This document shows, in pieces, positions 53,446 to 62,182 of a stretch of DNA of 64,000 nt. Source of the DNA: Adlercreutzia shanghongiae (GTDB taxonomy: Bacteria > Actinomycetota > Coriobacteriia > Coriobacteriales > Eggerthellaceae); NCBI RefSeq assembly GCF_035830635.1, contig NZ_JAYMFI010000011.1, forward strand, positions 124,001-188,000. The letters are read 5' to 3'. The notes beneath the pieces were generated by a model, which searched no databases, was not told the DNA's origin, and saw nothing but the letters and a program-made list of their open reading frames with translations. The translations under genes and the position numbers were made by a program. The number at the start of each line of letters is the position of its first letter. Position 1 is the stretch's first letter.

Positions 53446-54734
53446 GGCTGGAGGTTTATCGCGACTTTCACGGGTCATGGGAGCTGGTGGGAGCGTTCGC
53501 TCCAGCGAGAGACGAGGTGTGTTTCTTCTACGATGTGGGCTATGTGCAGCGAGGAGAAGAGCGAGGCGAATGGGGCGTCTCCGAGAGCCTGCCCCTTGAT
53601 TTCGGGCCCTACGAGCCTCGGGAGTACGCCCCCTTCTTTCATGGTCTGTTGCCCGAAGGTACCGTGCTCGCCAACTTGGCCGAGCGCTACCAGGTGCCGC
53701 GCAACGACTTCCTTGCGTTCTTCGAGAAACTGGGATGCGAAAGCATCGGCGCGCTCACTTTTGTGGCAGAGGGGGCGAAGCTGGCCGACTTCAAACCATC
53801 CTACGCTCTCTTGGAATCCTCGACGATCGACCGGATGCGCGAGGATGCCGAGCGGGCAGTGACGGAGATGACCGACGAGCTGAGGCTTTCGCTCTCCGGA
53901 GCGCAATCGAAGGTGGCATGGTACTTGCCCGCGGAAATCGATGCACGGGATGCCGCCTTGTGCGATTGGCGGCTGCCGCTTGGGACTGCGCCGTCCTCGC
54001 ATATCGTGAAGATTGCCCGAAAGGGCAGAGAGGAACTTGCCTATAACGAGTTTGCGTGTATGGAAATCGCTCGCCAGTGCGGCTTCGTCACGCCTGATGT
54101 TGCTCTCGTTCCCGAGATCCCCGGCGCCATTGCCGTCAAACGCTACGATCGTGTTTCGATTGGCGAGGGCGGTCTTGTGCGTTTGCATCAAGAGGATTTC
54201 TGCCAAGCGCGCGGGCTTCCCCTGTACTTGAAATATGCCGATGCTCACCCAGAGGTCAGTTACGTGAGGGTTATAGCCGAGCTCGTTGGCGCTGTGTCCG
54301 AGAATCCAGTGCAGGACAGGCTCGAGTTGGCCCGCCGGCTCCTCTTCCATTATCTCATCGGGAACTCGGACAACCATCTTAAGAACTACGCGTTCTTGTA
54401 CAGCGCCGATTGGCGGCACCGCACGTTGGCGCCCTTGTACGATCTGACGTGCATTCCCCTTACGGGCTATTCGACCAAGATGGCCTTTGCTCTTGGCAGT
54501 CATCGGGAATTGAGCGAAATCACGCCCGGCGATCTTGCTCGTATGGCCCAAGACATGGGTGTCTCCTTGACGGTCCTGAGACGGGAGGCACGGCGAATCG
54601 CCGAACGCTTCGGGGCTATCGCCCCCGCGCTCTTCGAGATGTCCGAAGTGCAGACCATGGCAAGGCGCATTTTGGAGAACGCCGAGCCGCGTCGAGCGGT
54701 CCTGGAGTCTTTCGCCTCCCCGAATGCCGCGTGA
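53442..54734 (+). CDS. hipA: HipA-family serine/threonine kinase toxin
   Basis: A 430-residue protein with HipA N-terminal subdomain (EYAPFFHGLLPEG), the SLSGAQSKVAW activation segment, ATP-binding lysine in SSHIVKIAR and the catalytic NSDNHLKNYAFLY and YDLTCIPL motifs. HipA toxins phosphorylate targets such as glutamyl-tRNA synthetase and induce growth arrest. The GTG at 53442 overlaps the hipB stop by 4 bp, so translation is coupled. All key residues are intact, so the toxin should be active. Confidence 0.9.
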   Translation: MRLEVYRDFHGSWELVGAFAPARDEVCFFYDVGYVQRGEERGEWGVSESLPLDFGPYEPREYAPFFHGLLPEGTVLANLAERYQVPRNDFLAFFEKLGCESIGALTFVAEGAKLADFKPSYALLESSTIDRMREDAERAVTEMTDELRLSLSGAQSKVAWYLPAEIDARDAALCDWRLPLGTAPSSHIVKIARKGREELAYNEFACMEIARQCGFVTPDVALVPEIPGAIAVKRYDRVSIGEGGLVRLHQEDFCQARGLPLYLKYADAHPEVSYVRVIAELVGAVSENPVQDRLELARRLLFHYLIGNSDNHLKNYAFLYSADWRHRTLAPLYDLTCIPLTGYSTKMAFALGSHRELSEITPGDLARMAQDMGVSLTVLRREARRIAERFGAIAPALFEMSEVQTMARRILENAEPRRAVLESFASPNAA

Positions 54735-54800
54735 TAAGGCGCTGGATTTGCATTTGCGGCCTAAACGCGAAGATGCTGTAGATGCCCTTGCCGTCGGCTA

Positions 54801-54806
54801 TATAAT
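54801..54806 (+). promoter_or_regulatory. -10 box (TATAAT) for the FMN reductase gene
   Basis: TATAAT lies 36 bp before the start codon; no clear -35 element is visible. Confidence 0.45.
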
Positions 54807-54836
54807 GCATCGGAGCGAAACAAGGAAAGGATGCCC

Positions 54837-55814
54837 ATGCATCGAGTGATTCTCCACGGATCGTGCCGAGCCGACGGGCGTAGTGCCGCGCTGGCCGACG
54901 AGCTGTTCAACGCCTGTATCGAGGAGTGCCCCGATGACGGGGTGTCCATCGTGTCGGTGTCTTCCGCTGAGGTGCGTCCCTGCATCGGCTGCGATAAGTG
55001 CCGTGCAGTGTCGGAAGAGCCCATCCATGTGTTCCAAGAGGGCGACCCGCTGCTGCCCCAAGAGGCCGTGGTGGAAACCGACGCGCTGTTCCACCATTGC
55101 ATTATCGACGACGACATGAACGAGGTGCGCAAGCACCTTGACGCGGCCGACGAGCTCATCGTGGTGTGCCCGGTGTATTTCGCCAGCGTGCCGGCCCAGA
55201 TGAAGGCGCTGCTCGATCGCCTGCAGCCCTACTATTTCACTGACTTGCGCACGCGTCCGAAGCGCCCGGCGGTCATCCATGTGGTGGGCGAGGGCGGCGA
55301 CCCCCATGGCTTCGAGCCGCTCATTGGCACGGTGCGCTCGGCGTTGTCCGTGGCGGGCTTTTCCGTGGAGCTCGTGCTCGACTGGGTGGGGAAGATTCGC
55401 GCCGATGGCGAAATCACCGCCGATGCCGAGGAGTACCCGCTGCCCCCCGTGGGCGGCTTCGGCGCCCTCGGCTTCGGCGGCGACTACGAGTGCATAGAGG
55501 TTGCGGATGGCGATGCGCCTGTAGACGGGGCCTTTGCCGACGGGGCCTTCGCCGGCGAGCCGGAAGACGAGCTCGGCGATGGCGCTGACGATGGTTTTGA
55601 AGACTTCGTCGTCGCCGAGCGCGCTTGCAGATCTGATGGCCGCGCCAAGCTCTCGGTCAGCCAGAAGCCCGCTCGTCCGAAGGAGGGCGCCGAGTCCGGG
55701 CGCCACGCCGGCGGCAGGGGAAAGGGCCCGCGCAAGCCCTCTAAGAGCGGCGGCCCGGCTTACGGCAAGAAGAACACCAAGAAGAAGGGCAACGGCCGTG
55801 GCGGGCGCCGTTAG
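54837..55814 (+). CDS. NADPH-dependent FMN reductase family protein with basic tail
   Basis: The first 190 residues are a flavodoxin-like fold: HRVILHGSCRADGRSAALADEL, CIGCDKC (near 50), VVCPVYFASVPAQMKALLDRLQ and VVGEGGDPHGFEPLI. The CxGCxxC pattern is typical of family members in anaerobes and may bind a cluster or form a disulfide. An acidic stretch (about 220-250) and a Gly/Lys/Arg-rich C-terminal tail (about 280-325) follow, which is unusual and could bind nucleic acid or ribosomes. Either ATG 54831 or 54837 could be the start; spacing from AAGGAAAGG favours the latter. The rsmA start lies within its 3' end. Confidence 0.75.
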   Translation: MHRVILHGSCRADGRSAALADELFNACIEECPDDGVSIVSVSSAEVRPCIGCDKCRAVSEEPIHVFQEGDPLLPQEAVVETDALFHHCIIDDDMNEVRKHLDAADELIVVCPVYFASVPAQMKALLDRLQPYYFTDLRTRPKRPAVIHVVGEGGDPHGFEPLIGTVRSALSVAGFSVELVLDWVGKIRADGEITADAEEYPLPPVGGFGALGFGGDYECIEVADGDAPVDGAFADGAFAGEPEDELGDGADDGFEDFVVAERACRSDGRAKLSVSQKPARPKEGAESGRHAGGRGKGPRKPSKSGGPAYGKKNTKKKGNGRGGRR

Positions 55815-56976
55815 CTTTGCCGAGGACGGCCGCCTGTCGCCCTTGTCCACGCCGAGCGCCACCCGCGCCGTGCTCGAGGCCCACGGCATCGGCACGAAGT
55901 ACACGCTCGGACAGAACTTCCTCGTGAACGATGACGTCCTGAAGAAGATTGTCGCTTTGGCCGAGGTGGAAGAAAACGATCGCATTCTGGAAGTCGGTCC
56001 CGGTATCGGCACGCTCACCATCGCCCTGCTCAAGCACGCCCAAAGCGTCGTGGCCATCGAGCGCGACCCCGATTTGCCCGCCGTTTTGGCCGACACGCTG
56101 CATCCCTGGCGCGAGAAGTTCGCCCTCATAGAAAAAGACGCGCTCGACGTAACCGCAGATGACATCACTGCGGCTATGGAGGAGTGTAGAGGGGTTCCGG
56201 GTGGTGCTCACCAAGCGAGTTCCGCAGCGAACGCGATCAGCCCAGTGGGCTGTCGCGCCGAGCGAGGACTGTCTGAGCGACTGAGCGCTACCCGGAAGCC
56301 CGACCCCGGGGAGTCGCCGAGCGAGGACGGTCTGAGCGAATCAAGGTACCCTGCGGCTGAGCCCCCGGGAAGCTCTCAGTGGCGTTCTCCCAACAAGCTC
56401 GTAGCCAATCTTCCGTACGCGGTGGCCGCGACCGTCGTCCTCGACTTTTTCCAAAACTTCCCCTTCCTCGATTCCGCCACCATCATGGTGCAGAAAGAGG
56501 TGGCCGATCGCATGGCAGCGGCTGTGGGCACGAAGAGCTACGGCGCCTACACGGTGAAGCTCGGCCTGTATGCCGAGCCCGCCGGTCGCTTTGCCGTGGG
56601 TCCGGGCAACTTCTTTCCGCCGCCGCGCGTCGATTCGGCGGTCATTCGCCTGAACCGCCGCGTGCCGGCTATGGCCGACGGCGCAGAGGCAACCGCTGAG
56701 GTTATCGCCGCGGCGGGCCTCATGGCCGACGCCGCTTTCACCAACCGCCGCAAGACCCTCGCCAACTCCTGCAAGACCTACTTCTCTGGGCGCAAAAGCC
56801 TCACACTGCCCCAGGCGGAAGGCCGTGCCTGCGAATACGACGGCGCCGCCCTTGCCGCCCGTCTGCCCGAGCTCTTCGAGGCCGCCGCCATCGACCCCCG
56901 CCGCCGCGGCGAGACCCTAAGCCAGCAAGAGTTCCTCGCTCTCGGTGACGCCCTTTTGGAGACGATGGCGTCCTAA
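55798..56976 (+). CDS. rsmA: 16S rRNA dimethyladenosine transferase with in-frame palindromic insertion
   Basis: RsmA (KsgA) dimethylates A1518 and A1519 in 16S rRNA. Motifs are intact: YTLGQNFLVND (35-45), EVGPGIGTLT (65-74) and NLPY (204-207). At 392 residues it is about 100 longer than usual. Residues 131-197 (56188-56388) are an insertion of low-complexity, Ser/Gly/Arg/Glu-rich sequence between the last part of motif III and NLPY, encoded by a palindromic repeat that recurs at 60652-60771. The reading frame is preserved. I start at the GTG at 55798 (AAGAAGG upstream), which overlaps the FMN reductase gene by 17 bp. Confidence 0.88.
   Translation: MAGAVSFAEDGRLSPLSTPSATRAVLEAHGIGTKYTLGQNFLVNDDVLKKIVALAEVEENDRILEVGPGIGTLTIALLKHAQSVVAIERDPDLPAVLADTLHPWREKFALIEKDALDVTADDITAAMEECRGVPGGAHQASSAANAISPVGCRAERGLSERLSATRKPDPGESPSEDGLSESRYPAAEPPGSSQWRSPNKLVANLPYAVAATVVLDFFQNFPFLDSATIMVQKEVADRMAAAVGTKSYGAYTVKLGLYAEPAGRFAVGPGNFFPPPRVDSAVIRLNRRVPAMADGAEATAEVIAAAGLMADAAFTNRRKTLANSCKTYFSGRKSLTLPQAEGRACEYDGAALAARLPELFEAAAIDPRRRGETLSQQEFLALGDALLETMAS
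56195..56297. repeat. Palindromic repeat, copy 1, inside rsmA
   Basis: Outer arms 56195-56209 and 56283-56297 can pair over 15 positions, two of them G-U in RNA. The core (56224-56276) contains GCAGCGAACG, the hairpin AGCCC-AGT-GGGCT (56239-56251), CGCCGAGCGAG and TGTCTGAGC. A partial second copy (CGCCGAGCGAGGAC, GTCTGAGCGA) follows at 56315-56340. The related copy at 60652-60771 shares the core but has different arms. Confidence 0.75.
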
Positions 56977-56999
56977 TCTGCCTCCTGGGTTCGGCGGTG

Positions 57000-57005
57000 T
57001 ACAAT
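57000..57005 (+). promoter_or_regulatory. -10 box (TACAAT) for the GH5 gene
   Basis: TACAAT lies 57 bp before the start codon of the cellulase gene; the -35 region is not clear. Confidence 0.35.
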
Positions 57006-57061
57006 GGCGAACTCAGTGATAGCGATAGTGCGGGCCGCAAGGCCCTGGAAGTGAGTGCAGT

Positions 57062-58600
57062 ATGGGGCAGGCGACAGGTTCGGGACGGTTCGTGCGCATC
57101 GGGATTGCCGTGGCGGCGCTGGTGGCGCTCGTCGGCATCGGGGTGGCTCTCGCTACGACTGTGGGCGATATCGCACCGGCGCCGGATTCGAACGCTCTGG
57201 TAGTGGAAGAGCCGACGACCCGCCCCATCGACACGTTGGAGGCGGAGCCCGAAGCTGCGCAAGACGATGACGCCGAAGCTCCGACTGAAGAGGCCGCGCC
57301 GCCTGTGCCCACGCCCTCCACGGCCGGCGCGTTGCACGTGGAGGGAACCCAGCTGGTGGATGCCGCAGGCGAGCCGGTGCAGCTGCGCGGCGTCTCCACC
57401 CACGGGCTGGCCTGGTACCCGCAGTACGTGAACCAGGAGTTCTTCACCGAGCTGCGCGAGGTGTGGGGTGCTAACGTCGTGCGCTTGGCCACCTATTCCG
57501 CCGAAGAGGGCGGCTATGCCACGGAGACGAGCGACCGGGCCGCGCTGAACGATTTGGTGGTGCAGGGCGTCAAGTGCGCCGCGGCCGCCGATATGTATGC
57601 GGTAGTCGATTGGCATACGCTCTCCGACGCCAACCCGGCGACGAACCAATGGGCCGCCGAGGAGTTCTTCCGCATGGTTTCCGGAGCGCTGGGCGACGCC
57701 GACAACGTCATCTACGAGATTTGCAACGAGCCCAACGGCACCACCACCTGGGCCGACATCAAGGCCTATGCGTCCGCGGTCATCCCCCTTATTCGCGCCA
57801 ACGACCCCGATGCGGTCATCGTGGTGGGCACGCCCACGTGGTCCCAGGACCTGGCGGCCGCGGCGGCCGACCCGCTGACCGACGCCAACATTATGTACGC
57901 GCTGCACTTCTATGCGGCCACCCACGGGGACGACCTGCGCAAGACGCTCTCCACGGCCGTGGCCGGGGGGCTTCCGGTGTTCGTGACCGAGTTCGGCATC
58001 TGCGAGGCCAACGGCGCGGGCGAGATCGACTACGCCTCGGCGAACTTGTGGGTCCGTCTCATGAACGAGCTGAACGTGAGCTATATCTGCTGGAACCTCT
58101 CCAACAAAGACGAGACGTCGGCGCTGTTCAAGCCGGGCTGCGCGAAAACGTCGGGATTTGCGCTGGATGATTTGTCCGACGAGGGCCTGTGGCTCATCGA
58201 TACGCTGAAAAGCCCCGGCTTCTCGCGGGAGGATGTGGCGCTGGCCCGGGCCGAGGTGAAGCCGAACGCCGCCGGCTCCGAGATGCTCGTGTCGGCCGAG
58301 GGCACCCTGCAGTGGACGTTCCAGGTGGCCGACCGCTGGGAAGAGGACGGTCGCACCTTCTTCCGTTATGAAATGGCCGGGTCGAATTACGGTGCGGGCG
58401 TGAAGAGCTGGTCGATAGACGTGCCCTTCAACGGCGAGATAACCCTGGAAGACGCATGGAACTGCGAAGCGTCGGCCAAAGGCAAGAACCTGACGCTTGC
58501 GAATGCCTCCCACAACGGCAAGGTGGCCGCCGGCGAGTTCGTGCGCGATGTCGGCTTCATCGTGAGCGGCCCGGCCGATTTGGCCGTGGTCGAGTACTGA
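57062..58600 (+). CDS. Secreted glycoside hydrolase family 5 cellulase with CBM2-like C-terminus
   Basis: An N-terminal membrane anchor or signal (12-34) is followed by an acidic, Thr/Pro-rich linker (45-88) and a GH5 catalytic domain (about 90-400). Key residues are RGVSTHGLAW, the acid/base E223 in EICNEPNG, HFYAATHGD, and the nucleophile E310 in VFVTEFG. The C-terminal 90 residues (EGTLQWTFQVADRWEE... NASHNGKVAAGEFVRDVGFIVSGP) resemble a divergent CBM2-type cellulose-binding module. Such endoglucanases cleave beta-1,4-glucans; the true substrate could be another glycan. No other glycan-degrading gene is near. Confidence 0.82.
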   Translation: MGQATGSGRFVRIGIAVAALVALVGIGVALATTVGDIAPAPDSNALVVEEPTTRPIDTLEAEPEAAQDDDAEAPTEEAAPPVPTPSTAGALHVEGTQLVDAAGEPVQLRGVSTHGLAWYPQYVNQEFFTELREVWGANVVRLATYSAEEGGYATETSDRAALNDLVVQGVKCAAAADMYAVVDWHTLSDANPATNQWAAEEFFRMVSGALGDADNVIYEICNEPNGTTTWADIKAYASAVIPLIRANDPDAVIVVGTPTWSQDLAAAAADPLTDANIMYALHFYAATHGDDLRKTLSTAVAGGLPVFVTEFGICEANGAGEIDYASANLWVRLMNELNVSYICWNLSNKDETSALFKPGCAKTSGFALDDLSDEGLWLIDTLKSPGFSREDVALARAEVKPNAAGSEMLVSAEGTLQWTFQVADRWEEDGRTFFRYEMAGSNYGAGVKSWSIDVPFNGEITLEDAWNCEASAKGKNLTLANASHNGKVAAGEFVRDVGFIVSGPADLAVVEY

Positions 58601-58681
58601 TTCTGCGCGCGGTGGAAAAGGTGCGACGGCGCTGAGAAGCGGGGGAGAAGTTGCGGGGACCACGGCCTTTGGCGGGCGGGG

Positions 58682-58687
58682 TATACT
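58682..58687 (+). promoter_or_regulatory. -10 box (TATACT) for recQ
   Basis: TATACT lies 37 bp upstream of the recQ start; no good -35 box is seen at 16-18 bp. Confidence 0.4.
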
Positions 58688-58723
58688 GACGTTGCGGGTA
58701 TGGCGCTGAGGGCAAGGAGCAGC

Positions 58724-60652
58724 ATGGAATTAGCGGCAATGAAACGGGCGCAGCAGGTGCTGGCCGAACGGTTCGGCTACGACGAGTTTCGGCCGGGCCA
58801 GAAAGCCGTGGTGTCCGCGGTGCTCGAGGGCCGCGACGTGCTGGCCGTTATGCCCACGGGCGCGGGCAAGTCGGTGTGCTACCAGGTGCCCGCTGTGGCA
58901 GCCGACGGTCTTGCCCTGGTCATCAGCCCGCTTGTGTCGCTTATGGCCGATCAGGTTCGTGCCGTACAGGAGGCGGGCATTCGCGGCGCCTATTTGAACT
59001 CGACGCTCACATTGGGCCAGCAGGCCGAGGTGTTGCGGCGTGCCGAGGCGGGCGCCTACGACCTTATGTACGTTGCCCCCGAGCGTTTGGCCGATCCGCG
59101 CTTCGCCGAGTTCGCCGAGCGGGTCGCGCTCTCGCTTCTGGCTGTGGACGAAGCCCACTGCGTGTCCCAGTGGGGGCAGGATTTCCGTCCCTCCTATCTG
59201 GCCATCGGAGATTTCATAACCTCGCTCCCGACGCGCCCGGTTGTGGCGGCTCTCACGGCTACGGCCACAAGCCCGGTGCGTCGCGATATCGCGCGCCTGC
59301 TCGGCCTGCGTGATCCCGTCGAGGTTGTGACCGGCTTCGACCGGCCGAACCTGCGCTTTGCCGTGGAGCGCCATGAGCCGAAGCGCAAGCTCGCGCGCCT
59401 GGATGCCTTCATTGATGAGCGGCGCGCCGAATCAGGCATCGTCTATTGCGCCAAGCGGGCGACGGTGGAGGAGGTTTGCGACCATCTGCGCGAGCAGGGC
59501 ATTGCGGCCACGCGCTACCATGCGGGGCTGCCTGCCGCCGAGCGCGAGCGCAACCAGCGGGCCTTCGTGAACGACGAGGCGCCGGTTATGGTGGCCACCA
59601 ATGCCTTCGGCATGGGCATCGACAAATCGAACGTGAGCTATGTGGCGCACTTCAACATGCCCGGTTCGATGGAGGCCTACTACCAGGAGGCGGGACGTGC
59701 CGGACGCGATGGGCAGCCGGCCGACTGCCTGCTGCTGTGGTGCGACGGCGATATCGCCACGGGCCGCTTCTTCATCGAGCAGGAATCGGCTCACGAGGGC
59801 CTCACGCCCGAAGAGGCCGAAGTGGTGCGTGCCAGCCGCCGCCGCATGCTGGAATCCATGGTCGGCTATTGCTACACCACCGGCTGCTTGCGTGCCTACC
59901 TGCTGCGCTACCTCGGCGAAGACGTTGCAAGCGAAGGCCGTCTGTCGCAGGGAGGGGCGGCTGAGGAAGCTCCCGCAAGCTCGTTAGCAAAGCGCTGCTG
60001 CTCGAATTGCGCCGGCGAGTTCGAGGCGGTGGATGTGACGGCCGAGGCCCGCGCGGTCATGCGCTGCGTGCAGGCGTTGCGCGGCCGGTTCGGCAAGACC
60101 ACGGTGGTGGACGTGCTGCGCGGCGCCGATACGGAGAGCCTGCGCCAATGGGGGCTTACGGGCCTGCCCGTTTACGGCGCTTGCGAGGCAAGGCGCCCCT
60201 TGCTCATGGAGGTGGTGGAGCTGCTCGCCGCCGACGGCTACCTCGCCATCACCGAGGGCAAGTTCCCGCTCGTCGGCTTCGGTCCCCGCTACCGTGAGGC
60301 CGCCGAGCCGGATTTCTCGCTCACGATGAAGCAGACGCCCAAGGTGCGCAAAGGCGCTGCTGCCAAGGCGTTGAAGGTGGCCAAGCGCGCCGGCGCCACC
60401 GAGCTTTCTGCGGAAGGCCAAGTGCTCTTCGAGCGCCTCCGCGCCCTGCGTCTGCGTCTGGCCCAGGAGGCTGCCGTTCCGCCCTATGTTATCTTCCACG
60501 ACGCCACTTTGGCCGCCATGGCCGCCGCCCGCCCAGCCACCGAAAGCGAACTGCTCGCGCTTCCCGGCGTAGGCGAGAAGAAGCTCGCCACGTACGGCAA
60601 AGCCTTCCTGGAGGCAATGGCATCAGAAGTCGAAGCAGCTATGGAAGAGTAG
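58724..60652 (+). CDS. recQ: ATP-dependent DNA helicase RecQ
   Basis: A 642-residue superfamily II helicase. The FRPGQ region, motif I MPTGAGKS (near 44), DEAH, TATAT and the motif VI QEAGRAGRDG are present. A zinc-binding segment (CYTTGC and CCSNC, with a short insertion between), a winged-helix domain and a C-terminal HRDC domain (ELLALPGVGEKKLATYG) complete the RecQ layout. It resolves recombination intermediates. The ATG at 58724 has AAGGAG five bases upstream. Confidence 0.94.
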   Translation: MELAAMKRAQQVLAERFGYDEFRPGQKAVVSAVLEGRDVLAVMPTGAGKSVCYQVPAVAADGLALVISPLVSLMADQVRAVQEAGIRGAYLNSTLTLGQQAEVLRRAEAGAYDLMYVAPERLADPRFAEFAERVALSLLAVDEAHCVSQWGQDFRPSYLAIGDFITSLPTRPVVAALTATATSPVRRDIARLLGLRDPVEVVTGFDRPNLRFAVERHEPKRKLARLDAFIDERRAESGIVYCAKRATVEEVCDHLREQGIAATRYHAGLPAAERERNQRAFVNDEAPVMVATNAFGMGIDKSNVSYVAHFNMPGSMEAYYQEAGRAGRDGQPADCLLLWCDGDIATGRFFIEQESAHEGLTPEEAEVVRASRRRMLESMVGYCYTTGCLRAYLLRYLGEDVASEGRLSQGGAAEEAPASSLAKRCCSNCAGEFEAVDVTAEARAVMRCVQALRGRFGKTTVVDVLRGADTESLRQWGLTGLPVYGACEARRPLLMEVVELLAADGYLAITEGKFPLVGFGPRYREAAEPDFSLTMKQTPKVRKGAAAKALKVAKRAGATELSAEGQVLFERLRALRLRLAQEAAVPPYVIFHDATLAAMAAARPATESELLALPGVGEKKLATYGKAFLEAMASEVEAAMEE

Positions 60653-60771
60653 GGTGCGCGGGCGTGAGGGGAGCCCGCGCGCAGGTTGCGCAGCGAACGG
60701 AACAGTCCGGTGGACTATTCCGCCGAGCGAGCCATTGTTTGAGCACGGGCTTTCCTCGCGTCCGCGCGCCC
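60652..60771. repeat. Palindromic repeat, copy 2, between recQ and icd
   Basis: Outer arms 60652-60680 and 60743-60771 match as an inverted repeat at 23 of 29 positions; the left arm also contains a local hairpin (60656-60663 with 60673-60680). The core shares GCAGCGAACG, CGCCGAGCGAG and TGTTTGAGC with the rsmA copy. The central hairpin is AGTCC-GGT-GGACT (60704-60716), a compensatory change relative to AGCCC/GGGCT in copy 1. Confidence 0.75.
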
Positions 60772-60879
60772 GGATGTTCCTGTTCCCCGTTACAACCTTG
60801 TTTCTAGGCGAATTGCGGAGTGAATCGCTTACATTTCGCGGTAGCATTAGCGCCAGCAAGTTCGAAGCAAAGGAGCACC

Positions 60880-62082
60880 ATGGCCAAGATTCAAATGAAG
60901 ACGCCGCTCGTGGAGATGGACGGCGACGAGATGACCCGCATCATCTGGCAGATGATCAAGGACGACCTGATCTGCCCGTTTGTGGACCTCAAGACCGAGT
61001 ACTACGATTTGGGCTTGGAGAACCGCAACGCCACCGATGATGCGGTCACCATTGAATCCGCCGAGGCCACCAAGCGTTTGGGCGTGGCCGTGAAGTGCGC
61101 CACCATCACGCCGAACGCCGCGCGCATGGACGAGTACGACCTCAAGGAGATGTGGAAGAGCCCCAACGGCACTATCCGCGCCATGCTGGACGGCACGGTG
61201 TTCCGCACCCCCATCATCGTGAAGGGCATCGAGCCCTGCGTGCGCAACTGGGTCAAGCCCATCACCATTGCCCGCCACGCCTACGGCGACGTATACAAGA
61301 ACACCGAGATCCGCGTGCCCGGCCCCGGCAAGGTGGAACTCGTCTACACCGGCGACGACGGCACCGAGATCCGCGACCTGGTGTTCCAGTTCGAAGGTCC
61401 CGGCGTGGCCCAGGGCATGCACAACCTGGACGCCTCCATCGCCAGCTTCGCCACCAGCTGCTTCGAGTACGCCCTCGACACCAAGCAGGATTTGTGGTTC
61501 GCCACCAAGGACACTATCTCTAAGAAGTACGATCACCGCTTCAAGGACGTCTTCCAGGAGATCTACGACGATAAGTACGCCGCCCGCTTCGAGGAGGCCG
61601 GCATCGAGTACTTCTACACGCTCATCGACGATGCCGTGGCCCGCGTCATGAAGGCCGACGGCGGCTTCATCTGGGCCTGCAAGAACTACGACGGCGACGT
61701 GATGAGCGACATGGTGTCGAGTGCCTTCGGCTCGCTGGCCATGATGACCTCGGTGCTCGTGAGCCCGGCGGGCGTCTACGAGTACGAGGCGGCGCATGGC
61801 ACCGTGCAGCGCCACTACTACAAGCACCTGGAGGGGAAAGAGACGTCCACGAACTCCGTGGCCACCATCTTCGCCTGGTCGGGCGCCCTGCGCAAGCGCG
61901 GCGAGCTGGACGAGCTGCCCGAGCTGGTCGCCTTCGCCGACCGCCTGGAGAAGGCCACGCTCGACACCATCGAGGCCGGCGAGATGACCGGCGACTTGGC
62001 CCGCATCACGAGCCTGCCGAATCCCACGACCCTCTCCACCGGCGACTTCATCAAAGCCATCGCCCGCCGCCTGGCCGCTTAA
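60880..62082 (+). CDS. icd: NADP-dependent isocitrate dehydrogenase, eukaryotic-type subfamily
   Basis: The 400-residue enzyme starts MAKIQMKTPLVEMDGDEMTRIIWQMIKDDLI and contains ATITPNAARMDEYDLKEMWKSPNGTIR and NYDGDVMSDMVSSAFGSL, all typical of the homodimeric NADP-IDH subfamily II found in eukaryotes and some bacteria. It converts isocitrate to 2-oxoglutarate with NADPH production. The ATG at 60880 has AAAGGAG six bases upstream. It stands alone, without other TCA cycle genes. Confidence 0.95.
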   Translation: MAKIQMKTPLVEMDGDEMTRIIWQMIKDDLICPFVDLKTEYYDLGLENRNATDDAVTIESAEATKRLGVAVKCATITPNAARMDEYDLKEMWKSPNGTIRAMLDGTVFRTPIIVKGIEPCVRNWVKPITIARHAYGDVYKNTEIRVPGPGKVELVYTGDDGTEIRDLVFQFEGPGVAQGMHNLDASIASFATSCFEYALDTKQDLWFATKDTISKKYDHRFKDVFQEIYDDKYAARFEEAGIEYFYTLIDDAVARVMKADGGFIWACKNYDGDVMSDMVSSAFGSLAMMTSVLVSPAGVYEYEAAHGTVQRHYYKHLEGKETSTNSVATIFAWSGALRKRGELDELPELVAFADRLEKATLDTIEAGEMTGDLARITSLPNPTTLSTGDFIKAIARRLAA

Positions 62083-62140
62083 GCTGCAAGGGGCCCTTGC
62101 GTACCCTCCGGGTTCCTCAGCTGCGAAGCCCAACGCTTTC

Positions 62141-62173
62141 GGCCCGACCGCCCCTCCCGCGGCCGGGCCTTTT
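62141..62173 (+). terminator. Terminator of icd
   Basis: GGCCCG (62141-62146) pairs with CGGGCC (62164-62169), followed by TTTT. It lies 59 bp after the icd stop. Confidence 0.7.
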
Positions 62174-62182
62174 GCTTCTCCA

